Below are positions 14,111 through 19,620 of a stretch of 38,270 bases of DNA, in pieces. Both the position numbers and the translations under genes were made by a program. The notes under the pieces are model-generated. The model searched no databases. It saw only the letters and a list, made by a program, of their open reading frames with translations, and had not been told where the DNA came from. The DNA comes from a virus. Each line of letters begins with the position of its first letter. The first letter of the stretch is position 1. Location of the stretch: positions 1 to 38,270 of the IMG/VR virus record IMGVR_UViG_3300042861_000806; one strand, 5' to 3'.

Positions 14111-14479
14111 GCCCATTCGCTCGGCTGCCACCGCTTGCGCGAAGTCTAGAAACTCACCGAACGTCCGCTTGTCCATCTTCGACGTGCGCGAGCCCAGCAT
14201 CACGACGCCACCATGCAGCCCCATCGCAAGGCGCGCGGTCTCTTGGCGGAAAGCTGCGGTGAGAACGTCCTTCCATTCCTCGGGCGTCATCCGCACCATG
14301 GCCCCGTTAACTGGCCATTCCAGCCGCTCCGAAAACTCCGTCAGCAGCGCCCATAGCGCGGCGTTTTGGTCGAGGCTGCGGGTAGGTGGCTTGATGGTGA
14401 CGACGTAGTTCTCAGGGGCCTGAGAGATGGCGTCGCGGGCACGCTGGCGGGCTTCGGCGTGGGCTAGGCGGAAGATCAC
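14108..14479 (-). CDS. ninB: NinB-like recombination protein
   Basis: 123 residues, GTG start overlapping the previous stop (GTGA). It matches the NinB family (lambda NinB/Orf), a single-strand-DNA-binding recombination mediator: SLDQNAALWALLTEFSERLE, MTPEEWKDVLTAAFRQE, GVVMLGSRTSKMDKRTFGEF. Lambda Orf substitutes for RecFOR and helps load recombinase on SSB-coated DNA. Here it ends an apparent phage recombination operon after the annealing protein and SSB. Length agrees with the family. Confidence 0.92.
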   Translation of the reverse strand: MIFRLAHAEARQRARDAISQAPENYVVTIKPPTRSLDQNAALWALLTEFSERLEWPVNGAMVRMTPEEWKDVLTAAFRQETARLAMGLHGGVVMLGSRTSKMDKRTFGEFLDFAQAVAAERMG

Positions 14480-14679
14480 GTCATCACTCTCCGTAGCGTC
14501 TCGTTTAGCGCGTCAAGCTCAGACCACTTGCGCACGCTCCACAATCTCCGCTGGCCGTGCAGCCCGTTCACGCTTCCCCGGTGGCAGTCAGGGCACAGCG
14601 GGACCGATAGAAACCACTTTCCCTGTTCTAGCTCGTGGCACTCGCTCGGCCCTGGCGCATCGCACAGCACGCAAGCCAT
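14476..14679 (-). CDS. Ref/DUF968-like HNH-type zinc protein, N-terminus possibly frameshifted
   Basis: 67 residues from ATG 14679, which has a poor ribosome binding site. The motif CVLCDAPGPSECHELEQGKW, then PLCPDCHRGSVNGLHG (two CxxC pairs and HRG...LHG) matches Ref-like/DUF968 HNH-family proteins, RecA-dependent or structure-specific nucleases found beside ninB. Upstream, the same frame would encode AERRHIERIKA, typical of the family lead-in, but has no start codon. A GTG at about 14754 opens a frame reading SRNKPAPTAAERR that shifts out of frame at a 10-base tandem duplication (14700-14719). So the intact gene was probably about 91 residues from GTG. As written it is short or broken. Confidence 0.7.
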   Translation of the reverse strand: MACVLCDAPGPSECHELEQGKWFLSVPLCPDCHRGSVNGLHGQRRLWSVRKWSELDALNETLRRVMT

Positions 14680-14699
14680 CGCCTTAATGCGCTCGATAT

Positions 14700-14719
14700 G
14701 GCGGCGCTCGGCGGCGCTC
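14700..14719. repeat. 10-bp tandem duplication causing apparent frameshift
   Basis: GGCGGCGCTC occurs twice in direct succession (14700-14709, 14710-14719), followed by a partial third unit. Removing one unit joins a GTG-initiated frame to the Ref/HNH-like frame. This may be a real mutation, slippage-prone variation or an assembly or sequencing artefact. Confidence 0.7.
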
Positions 14720-14757
14720 GGCGGCGGTGGGCGCGGGCTTGTTGCGGCTTTGCACGA

Positions 14758-15054
14758 TCAAAACGGAATGTCCGAATCGTCGTCCGGCGCAGCCTTCGGC
14801 GGTGCCTTGCGCACGGGCGCCTCTGCGGCTTTGCTCTTGTTATATGCCGACAGCACAGCGTCGCCAAAGGCGCGCGACACGTAGACATGCTGCCAGTATT
14901 TGCCGCTGTCCAGCTTGCGGCTGGGCCAGCTAACGAACGGGCCGTTTTGGCCCTGCACGATGCGGCAGCCCTTGACGACAAGAAACGGCTCCTCGCCCGA
15001 GCCGGTAAGGCTCACGTTGAACTGCTCGCCGTGGTGTTCGATGGTGATTTTCAT
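14758..15054 (-). CDS. SpoVG-like single-stranded DNA-binding protein with SSB acidic tail
   Basis: 98 residues, ATG overlapping the stop of the annealing-protein gene. The core (GCRIVQGQNGPFVSWPSRKL, KYWQHVYVSRAFGDAVLSAY) has the SpoVG-type pattern of a nucleic-acid-binding beta fold (NG-F-V-PS). A disordered basic/Pro linker (RKAPPKAAP) leads to a C-terminal DDDSDIPF, nearly identical to the acidic tip of bacterial SSB that recruits repair partners. I infer a phage SSB that replaces the OB fold with a SpoVG-like fold and keeps the SSB tip. Position beside the annealing protein and NinB supports this. Confidence 0.78.
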   Translation of the reverse strand: MKITIEHHGEQFNVSLTGSGEEPFLVVKGCRIVQGQNGPFVSWPSRKLDSGKYWQHVYVSRAFGDAVLSAYNKSKAAEAPVRKAPPKAAPDDDSDIPF

Positions 15055-15743
15055 GCGGTGGTTTCCTCGGTTGGTTGATTGCGCGCGGCTTCGGCGGCCA
15101 GGCGCTTGATGCAGGCGCGAAGGTCAGAGTGAGGCTTGAGCACTTCCCACAGCGCCATCTTTTCGTCGCTGTCGGTGATGCCAGAAACTTCCTCAAAGGC
15201 GCCCCATTCGTTGCCTTCGTTGTGCTTTTGGATCGCCGCAGCAGCCACGGCGCGAACGATCTTCGCGCGGGCAGGCGTCAGGCCGAGGTGGGCTTTCTCC
15301 GTCGGCCGCTCGGGCTCAGGCTCATGCTCATAGCCTGACTCAAGCGGCATCTTTGCCCAAAGCTCATAGGCTAGGCCAAAGGTCATCGCAGCGGCCATGC
15401 AGACGCCCCGGCGGTGCGTGTCGGTCAGGTCGCGGGCCGTGATCTTATCGCGCGGGATCGCGGCGTTGCGCGTGTCCATCACAGCCTGCGGGACCGGCGG
15501 CGTGGCGATATCGCCGTTGCGGAAACGGATCAGCAGGTAGCAGCCCACGGGCGCAGCGTGCAGAATGCCGCCGTCGCGGGCTTCGACCAATTCCGGCAGC
15601 CAGCCGGGCGCGTGGGTGCGCAACAGGTGCATCGTGCGCGACCAGTTGATGTAGCTGGCGCTAAAGTTGCCGCCGCCGATCTTTTCGACCAGATCAGCGG
15701 TCGCAACGCCAGCGAGGTTTGGTAGTTGCATCGTCGTCTCCAT
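15051..15743 (-). CDS. DUF1071/Rad52-like single-strand annealing protein
   Basis: 230 residues. Segments ASYINWSRTMHLLRTHAPGW, PQAVMDTRNAAIPRDKITAR and DLTDTHRRGVCMAAAMTFGL with AYELWAKMPLE match the DUF1071 (Sak-type, Rad52-superfamily) recombinases of phages: a beta-sheet ssDNA-binding core followed by a helical C-terminal part. Such proteins anneal complementary strands and often pair with an SSB, as encoded next. The start ATG 15743 overlaps the upstream TGA. No exonuclease partner was found nearby, although the following Ref/HNH and NinB genes complete a recombination operon. Confidence 0.75.
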   Translation of the reverse strand: METTMQLPNLAGVATADLVEKIGGGNFSASYINWSRTMHLLRTHAPGWLPELVEARDGGILHAAPVGCYLLIRFRNGDIATPPVPQAVMDTRNAAIPRDKITARDLTDTHRRGVCMAAAMTFGLAYELWAKMPLESGYEHEPEPERPTEKAHLGLTPARAKIVRAVAAAAIQKHNEGNEWGAFEEVSGITDSDEKMALWEVLKPHSDLRACIKRLAAEAARNQPTEETTA

Positions 15744-15922
15744 CAGTTGAAGCCCTGCCCTGCAGCCTGCTCGGCCGCGTACCGGCGCGCAATCTCGCGC
15801 GTCAGTTTGTGCAGTTCAATACGTGCCCAGCGCCGCTCGCGCAGCATTGACGGCAACGGGGCAGGCAGCGGCGCAAGGGCTGCGCGCACGGCGGGGGTGT
15901 AGCGGTTTGGCGGCGTGTTCAT
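15743..15922 (-). CDS. 59-residue early protein of unknown function
   Basis: A 59-codon frame from ATG 15922 to a TGA overlapping the next ATG. The N-terminus is Pro-rich (NTPPNRYTPAVRAALAPLPA); the C-terminus is a basic amphipathic helix (LRERRWARIELHKLTREIAR). The ribosome binding site is weak. Location just upstream of and coupled to the annealing protein suggests cotranslation. Family not recognised. Confidence 0.6.
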   Translation of the reverse strand: MNTPPNRYTPAVRAALAPLPAPLPSMLRERRWARIELHKLTREIARRYAAEQAAGQGFN

Positions 15923-15939
15923 TTGGCTATGTTGGCGGA

Positions 15940-15971
15940 TGTAGTGCTACTGCGCATCGGTGGAAACCCTA
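15940..15971 (-). promoter_or_regulatory. Operator-like element, family copy 2 (degenerate)
   Basis: Minus-strand TAGGGTTTCCACC-GATGCGCA (15971-15952) matches the repeated promoter/operator family but has one extra base in the ATGGCA part and only a poor -10. It lies over the end of the 15947-16138 gene and 30 bases before the ATG of 15743-15922, so it may regulate the recombination operon. Promoter activity is doubtful. Confidence 0.42.
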
Positions 15972-16138
15972 GCATCGTGCGGCGCTGCGGCAAGCATCGC
16001 CTTGTACGCTGCGTGAATTTCGGACTCGGCCCCATCTAGGTCGCCAAATCTCGCGACAAGCAGCGCACCCTGGCCCGCGACGACCATCGCCATGGTCGGC
16101 TCGATTGGAACCAGCTTCCACCCAGGCGGCGCGTTCAC
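15947..16138 (-). CDS. Small early protein with GWKLVPIEPT motif
   Basis: 63 residues, GTG start at 16138 overlapping the previous TGA (GTGA). It contains NAPPGWKLVPIEPTMAMVVA and, near the C-terminus, IHAAYKAMLAAAP. Both are recurring pieces of a very common small phage protein family without known function. No membrane helix is evident. Confidence 0.72.
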   Translation of the reverse strand: MNAPPGWKLVPIEPTMAMVVAGQGALLVARFGDLDGAESEIHAAYKAMLAAAPHDARVSTDAQ

Positions 16139-16371
16139 AGCGCCCCCAGCGTGACGACAGCAAAGCAGAGCGCCACGGCCAGCCACGCGACCAGCCCGTA
16201 GATCGCCCCGGCCACCACGCCGCGCCCCTCATCTTCCGGAACTTGGCACGCTTCGGGCGTTTGGCACGGTCGCCGGCCCTGGTTGCAGCCACCTCCGCTG
16301 CATCTAGGGATTACCGGGATCGTGTCGTGATACTGGCGCGCACCGCGCCCGATATCGTCAGCAGGCCACAT
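16135..16371 (-). CDS. Cys-rich small protein with C-terminal membrane helix
   Basis: 78 residues from ATG 16371, chosen because AGGAG is six bases upstream; TTG 16377 would add two residues. The N-terminal half has four Cys (PRCSGGGCNQGRRPCQTPEA, then CQVPEDEG). The C-terminal 25 residues form one long hydrophobic helix (VAGAIYGLVAWLAVALCFAV). Likely an inner-membrane protein with a small Cys-rich domain. Function unknown; such early proteins can act in superinfection exclusion. Confidence 0.65.
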   Translation of the reverse strand: MWPADDIGRGARQYHDTIPVIPRCSGGGCNQGRRPCQTPEACQVPEDEGRGVVAGAIYGLVAWLAVALCFAVVTLGAL

Positions 16372-16380
16372 GGTCAACTC

Positions 16381-16548
16381 CTAAACGGGCACACAGGCCC
16401 TGGCAAGCATCACGCCGATAGCGCACACGCAGGCGATGCAGACTGCGCGCTCGATCAGGCGGCCAAAGTTCGTGGCGGTCCAGGCCGTCGCATAGTCGCG
16501 CATCAGGCGGCGGCTGGGATTCAGCGGGCGGAGTCGGGTCGGCCTCAT
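16381..16548 (-). CDS. 55-residue membrane protein
   Basis: ATG 16548 overlaps the upstream TGA, with GAGGTG about six bases before it. A strongly basic N-terminus (RPTRLRPLNPSRRLMRD) precedes a membrane helix rich in Cys and Val (AVCIACVCAIGVMLARACV). Topology would follow the positive-inside rule. Family unknown. Confidence 0.6.
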   Translation of the reverse strand: MRPTRLRPLNPSRRLMRDYATAWTATNFGRLIERAVCIACVCAIGVMLARACVPV

Positions 16549-16718
16549 GGCAGCACCTCTTGAACCACCGTGTCCACCTCGCCGTCTGTGGCGTCGGGGA
16601 ACCAATCGCCCACAAGGTCGAACAGCGACTCTTGAGAGTGGCGCGGGTTGTCATCGACGGCACGGCGCGCGGCTGCACGCATGTCCACGAGTAGGCCTTC
16701 TCTGTCTTGGTATTTCAT
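16545..16718 (-). CDS. 57-residue acidic early protein
   Basis: A 57-codon frame with a very strong ribosome binding site (AAGGAGG, six bases before ATG 16718), start and stop overlapping both neighbours. The protein (MKYQDREGLLVDMRAAARRA, SLFDLVGDWFPDATDGEVDT) is acidic and helical. No family recognised. The ribosome binding site is one of the best in the leftward region, suggesting strong expression. Confidence 0.68.
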   Translation of the reverse strand: MKYQDREGLLVDMRAAARRAVDDNPRHSQESLFDLVGDWFPDATDGEVDTVVQEVLP

Positions 16719-16936
16719 CGCGCCTCCTTATGCTTGACGAGGATGGCGCGGGCAGCGTTGATTGCTGCGCTGTGCGCTTCCCTGCCGCCGACAATGCCAT
16801 CTGCTGCTGCCGGGTAGACCGGAATCCAGTTCATCAGCGCGTGCAACGTTTCCACCAGCTCGCGCACGTCCCTTCGCAGTTGCTGCTCGACCGTCAGCGC
16901 CGGCCGCACGCCGGCCACGATCACCGGGCGGCTCAT
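16715..16936 (-). CDS. 73-residue early protein of unknown function
   Basis: ATG 16936 overlaps the preceding TGA, with GGTGG nearby. The protein (TVEQQLRRDVRELVETLHAL, EAHSAAINAARAILVKHKEA) is mostly helical with a coiled-coil-like N-terminal half. I see no enzymatic motif. Confidence 0.66.
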   Translation of the reverse strand: MSRPVIVAGVRPALTVEQQLRRDVRELVETLHALMNWIPVYPAAADGIVGGREAHSAAINAARAILVKHKEAR

Positions 16937-17379
16937 GCGTCCACCCGGGCCAGTTCGTAGTCCTCGCGCGCCTGCTCGGCGTCGTCGTCGGCCATACGCT
17001 CGGCCACCTTGATAACTTCGCTGTATTCGGCCAAGTGGCCGCGCGCCCAATCGAGCCACTGTTGACGTAGCGCCGGCAGATGCTCCACCTCGCACATCAG
17101 CATCACGCGCGTCCACTCGTCCTGCGAGTCGGCCTCGCATTCGCCGGTGCGTTGGTTGTAGATGCGGCGCAGTTCGACGCGGCGCTGCGTGTTACCCGCT
17201 TCTGACGCCAGCATGATCAGCGCATCGCAGTCGTCGGCGGCGCACAGCAGTTCGTCTACGGCGTCGTTGATGCACTGGTCAACTGCCTCAGCGCGGGCCT
17301 CGGCAGCGTCTTCGCTAGCGATATGCGCGTCCACGTCGGCAAACACGGGATCGCGCCCGTAGAGTGCGTATCCGTTCAT
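16933..17379 (-). CDS. Acidic helical early protein
   Basis: 148 residues, ATG overlapping the previous stop. Long acidic helices (HIASEDAAEARAEAVDQCIN, DAVDELLCAADDCDALIMLA) and a C-terminal part with WTRVMLMCEVEHLPALRQQW and ERMADDDAEQAREDYELARV. The strong negative charge would suit a DNA mimic or an inhibitor of a host nucleic-acid enzyme, but that is speculation. No family recognised. Confidence 0.68.
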   Translation of the reverse strand: MNGYALYGRDPVFADVDAHIASEDAAEARAEAVDQCINDAVDELLCAADDCDALIMLASEAGNTQRRVELRRIYNQRTGECEADSQDEWTRVMLMCEVEHLPALRQQWLDWARGHLAEYSEVIKVAERMADDDAEQAREDYELARVDA

Positions 17380-17603
17380 GCGGCCTCCTTGATGGTTTGC
17401 AGACTGTCGGCAGCGGCGATCAACTCAGCGGCCAACTCGCGGGCGCGCTCGGCGGTCAGGTAGACGCTGCTGTGGGTTTGCGTGGTAGTGATTGACACAG
17501 CCACCGTGTCAGAGGCACTTACGCCGATTGACAAGTTGTTGACGCTGCTGCGGCTGGCGTATCGCTCCCAGCGATGGCGTTCTGTCGGTTGAAAGCTGCT
17601 CAT
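17376..17603 (-). CDS. First gene of the leftward early operon, unknown function
   Basis: 75 residues, ATG 17603 with GGAGAC six bases upstream, behind the leftward promoter at 17655-17697. The middle is beta-rich (NNLSIGVSASDTVAVSITTT, QTHSSVYLTA) and the end is helical (AERARELAAELIAAADSLQT). As the first early gene it is a good candidate for a host-takeover or anti-defence role, without sequence proof. Confidence 0.7.
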   Translation of the reverse strand: MSSFQPTERHRWERYASRSSVNNLSIGVSASDTVAVSITTTQTHSSVYLTAERARELAAELIAAADSLQTIKEAA

Positions 17604-17654
17604 CTCTGTCTCCAGGCCCGCCGCAGATGCGGGGTGTCTTGGGCCGATGTCGAG

Positions 17655-17697
17655 ACTCTACCGACGATCTAAGCCCTTGCCATCGGTGCAAACCCTA
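17655..17697 (-). promoter_or_regulatory. Main leftward early promoter/operator, family copy 3
   Basis: Minus strand: TAGGGTTTGCACC-GATGGCAA (17697-17677), 16-base spacer, -10 TAGAGT (17660-17655). Spacing between TGGCAA and the -10 is the same as in the rightward copies at 19927 and 20982. It drives the leftward early operon from about 17648, and sits in the 130-base divergent region between the two early gene blocks. Confidence 0.68.
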
Positions 17698-17733
17698 ATA
17701 GGCAGGCCCATGCATGCGGGGCATCATCGCCGC

Positions 17734-17898
17734 ATGGACAACGACACCCTGGCCGCTCTGCGGCAAACTGCACAGCACCGGCTGCACTTTATCGCGTGGA
17801 TCGCCGCGCGACTAGAGGAGCCGGAAGACAACCGAGATATTCGACGAGAGGCAGCGGCAATCCTGCGCCAGCTTGTCGAAGACGCGAGGGCCGAATGA
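17734..17898 (+). CDS. 54-residue early protein
   Basis: ATG 17734 is the first in-frame ATG after the divergent control region; the ribosome binding site is weak (GCGGGG, distant). The protein (MDNDTLAALRQTAQHRLHFI, then AWIAARLEEPEDNRDIRREA) is a pair of amphipathic helices. Its TGA overlaps the ATG of the next gene. Function unknown. Confidence 0.6.
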   Translation: MDNDTLAALRQTAQHRLHFIAWIAARLEEPEDNRDIRREAAAILRQLVEDARAE

Positions 17899-18161
17899 AC
17901 GCGATGGCCGCGATTGTGAACACGCTCCGAAGCCCGTTCGCGCCAAAGAAGCCGCGCCTTACCAAGCGAGTCCGAGAGGTGGCCGAGTTTGTCGCCCAGC
18001 ATCCAGGCTGTAGCCGCGCTGCTGTGATCGCCCACTTCGGCTCTGCCGGGCGAACCATCGGCGTGCATCTGCAGGCCGCGCAGGCTAACGGCCTGGTCCG
18101 TTGCGAGTACGCCGGCCGCTACTCTAAGTGGTATCCCAATGCTGCACCCGATACAAACTGA
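17895..18161 (+). CDS. Winged-helix DNA-binding protein, probable early regulator
   Basis: 88 residues from ATG 17895, overlapping the upstream stop. The core (RVREVAEFVAQHPGCSRAAV, IAHFGSAGRTIGVHLQAAQA, NGLVRCEYAGRYSKWYP) has the helix-helix-recognition helix-wing pattern of small winged-helix proteins. As the main DNA-binding protein next to the divergent promoter region, it is the best candidate for binding the repeated TAGGGTTT operator family, though the RHH-like and HTH proteins elsewhere are alternatives. A replication-initiation role cannot be excluded. Confidence 0.72.
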   Translation: MNAMAAIVNTLRSPFAPKKPRLTKRVREVAEFVAQHPGCSRAAVIAHFGSAGRTIGVHLQAAQANGLVRCEYAGRYSKWYPNAAPDTN

Positions 18162-18303
18162 CCCCAGCACGCTCCAATGGCGTGGCGTGGGCATGGACAC
18201 CCGCCGGCTGTGGCTTTGCGGCCATCGGCACCGGACGGGCGTTTTTCGAGGCCGCACGCCGTATAAGTGCGGGAACTGCATGAAGCCGAAGGAGACGAAG
18301 TGA
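18139..18303 (+). CDS. 54-residue zinc-ribbon-like protein
   Basis: A 54-codon frame beginning inside the end of the winged-helix gene. LWLCGHRHRTGVF followed by PYKCGNCMKP gives C-G-H...C-G-N-C, a likely zinc-binding knuckle pair. The TGA overlaps the next GTG. The overlap structure supports expression. Likely nucleic-acid or protein binding; family unknown. Confidence 0.6.
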   Translation: MLHPIQTDPSTLQWRGVGMDTRRLWLCGHRHRTGVFRGRTPYKCGNCMKPKETK

Positions 18304-18524
18304 GCAACCGCCATGCAACACAGGGCCGCCTAATCGTTGAAGCCCTCAAGCGCCGCCCGATGACCTACGCCGAGATGCACAGCCTGGGCCTGTCAACGAG
18401 CCCTCAAAAGCGCGTTGTCGAGACGCTGCGCCTGATGCCTGAATGGGCGCTGAAGAAGGGCACGGAGCTTGTAAACGGGCGCTATCTGACTACGTGGCGC
18501 GTGGTGAGGGCTTGCAAGCCTTAG
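18300..18524 (+). CDS. Small winged-helix-like protein
   Basis: 74 residues from GTG 18300 (GTGA overlap). HATQGRLIVEALKRRPMTYA, EMHSLGLSTSPQKRVVETLR and a beta end (VNGRYLTTWRVV) fit a compact winged helix, common in phage regulators near replication or Nin-region genes. Its 3' end carries the -35 box of the promoter for the structured RNA. Confidence 0.66.
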   Translation: MSNRHATQGRLIVEALKRRPMTYAEMHSLGLSTSPQKRVVETLRLMPEWALKKGTELVNGRYLTTWRVVRACKP

Positions 18525-18540
18525 CAGGCTGGTGCATACT
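18512..18540 (+). promoter_or_regulatory. Promoter for structured RNA region
   Basis: TTGCAA (18512-18517), 17-base spacer, CATACT (18535-18540): a reasonable sigma-70 promoter, overlapping the end of the preceding gene. Predicted transcript start about 18547, just before the first inverted repeat. Confidence 0.55.
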
Positions 18541-18546
18541 GCAGCC

Positions 18547-18650
18547 ATCACCGCTGGCACGGTGGATGATTCGGAGGCCCTGAGCTTCTGCTTCAAGCCC
18601 TTGAGTGGGCGCCTCGTGCCAGCGGGGGGAGCAGAGCCTCAGGGCCTTTT
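18547..18650 (+). ncRNA. Attenuator-like RNA with mutually exclusive hairpins
   Basis: Two perfect inverted repeats interleave: CCGCTGGCACG (18551-18561) with CGTGCCAGCGG (18615-18625), and AGGCCCTGAG (18575-18584) with CTCAGGGCCT (18638-18647). The second stem extends by TCTGC/GCAGA and is followed by TTTTGCTTT, as in a factor-independent terminator. Because the arms alternate (a, b, a', b'), forming the first stem competes with the terminator or makes a pseudoknot. This is the layout of a transcription attenuator or a small regulatory RNA. Confidence 0.5.
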
Positions 18651-18654
18651 GCTT

Positions 18655-18890
18655 TCCGTGATCGCACCCCGCGCGATAGCAGTGGGCCGCAAGTGGGGCC
18701 GCTCGGGAGGAAACCGCGACGCGACCCAGCTAGCACGCAGCGGGGCAGATCCGAAAGGTCGCGGGGCTGGCTGCATACCGAAGCCCGGGGACCATGCGAT
18801 GAGCATGGCATCGGTATCCGCGAAAGCGGGTTGGAATGCCTTCTCTCTACCTGCTGCTGTGGGTAGGGGAGGCTTTGGGTTGGAGAATAT
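18655..18890 (+). ncRNA. Highly structured RNA region, candidate new ncRNA
   Basis: No convincing gene lies here. The + strand has a chain of consistent pairings: ATCGC/GCGAT (18661-18677), CCGCGAC 18714-18720 with GTCGCGG 18758-18764, and ATACCGA 18775-18781 with TCGGTAT 18811-18817. The last encloses CCATGC-GATGA-GCATGG (18792-18808) and is followed by CCGC-GAAA-GCGG, a GNRA tetraloop stem (18818-18829). CTACC/GGTAG (18847-18866) follows. CAGCTAGC could also pair with GCTGGCTG. It may be an independent RNA or a long structured leader of the next gene. I cannot match it to a known class. Confidence 0.5.
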
Positions 18891-18893
18891 GGT

Positions 18894-19238
18894 TTGATAG
18901 CTCTTCCGCCATACATTGACGCTGACGCATGGGCAGGATTCGAGGAGATGCGCCGCACCATTAAGAAGCCGCTCACAGACCGCGCCCGTAAGCTGGTGGT
19001 CTATGAACTACACCGCATCAAGACCGCCGGCTTTGACCCAAACGCCGCGCTGGATCAATCTACTAATCACTGCTGGGCCGACGTGTACCCGCCAAAGGAA
19101 AAGCCCATCACACCGGCCGCGCCTGGGTTGGATGCCGTGAACGCCGAGCTACATCGGCAGCGCGAGCAGGCTGCGAAAGCCACTAAGGCGCCGGCTGAAC
19201 TGCTAGCCAAAGTCAAGCAAGCATTGAGGCAGCTATGA
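18894..19238 (+). CDS. Stand-alone C-terminal-type domain of phage replication (YdaU/DUF1376-like) proteins
   Basis: 114 residues from TTG 18894, with GGAG eight bases upstream; the nearby ATG 18889 is closed by TGA after one codon. ALPPYIDADAWAGFEEMRRT, KKPLTDRARKLVVYELHRIK and GFDPNAALDQSTNHCWADVY form the helical module normally found at the C-terminus of phage replication or HTH (YdaU-type) proteins. Here it stands alone, so the partner DNA-binding part may be one of the small winged-helix genes just upstream. Helicase-loader-like function is inference. Confidence 0.66.
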   Translation: MIALPPYIDADAWAGFEEMRRTIKKPLTDRARKLVVYELHRIKTAGFDPNAALDQSTNHCWADVYPPKEKPITPAAPGLDAVNAELHRQREQAAKATKAPAELLAKVKQALRQL

Positions 19239-19405
19239 CCGACAACCCGCTAGACACTGACCCGCGCGTGACCTGCACGACCTGCCAGCACTATCGGCCG
19301 CTGCGGTGCAACAACCACAAGCGCGCAGCCCTGTGGAGCGCGGAAATCAGCCGGGCGCTGGCGGAGCTTAAGCAGCATTGCCCAGGCTACGCCCAGAAAC
19401 AATGA
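19235..19405 (+). CDS. 56-residue zinc-finger-like phage protein
   Basis: ATG overlaps the previous stop. VTCTTCQHYRPLRCNNHKRA, then QHCPGYAQ gives CxxC...C...C-P-G, the pattern of a common short phage protein placed next to replication and Nin-type genes. Probably binds one zinc ion. Ends in TGA overlapping the next ATG. Confidence 0.7.
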   Translation: MTDNPLDTDPRVTCTTCQHYRPLRCNNHKRAALWSAEISRALAELKQHCPGYAQKQ

Positions 19406-19620
19406 ACAGAGCCGGCCGACAGCGCGAACACTGGCACGCCCTAGCCTGCGGGGTAGCCGACTGCCTGCTAATGGGCAAGACACTAGCTCAAACCGGGCAG
19501 GCCATGGGCATATCGCAAAGCCTCGCGCACCGGGTGCGGCAGCGGCTGGAAGCGCACTTCGGCACCGACGACCGCGACAAGCTGCGCGACGCCCTGATGA
19601 GCTACCGGGAGGCCTGGTGA
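19402..19620 (+). CDS. Small helix-turn-helix protein
   Basis: 72 residues, ATG 19402 overlapping the upstream stop. The segment LAQTGQAMGISQSLAHRVRQ is a clear helix-turn-helix similar to sigma region 4 or antiterminator-type HTHs. Position before the RusA-like resolvase and near the late promoter suggests a transcription-activating role for late genes, but this is inference. Confidence 0.68.
   Translation: MNRAGRQREHWHALACGVADCLLMGKTLAQTGQAMGISQSLAHRVRQRLEAHFGTDDRDKLRDALMSYREAW

Noticed and set aside
17640-17733. Rightward sigma-70 promoter in the divergent region
   Set aside because: TTGCCA is present but no acceptable -10 occurs at 15-19 bases; the start of the rightward early transcript remains unassigned.
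18532-18897. 121-codon plus frame across the structured RNA region
   Set aside because: Starts with GTG without a ribosome binding site; perfect inverted repeats and tetraloop stems explain the sequence better than a protein. It remains possible if homologues conserve it.
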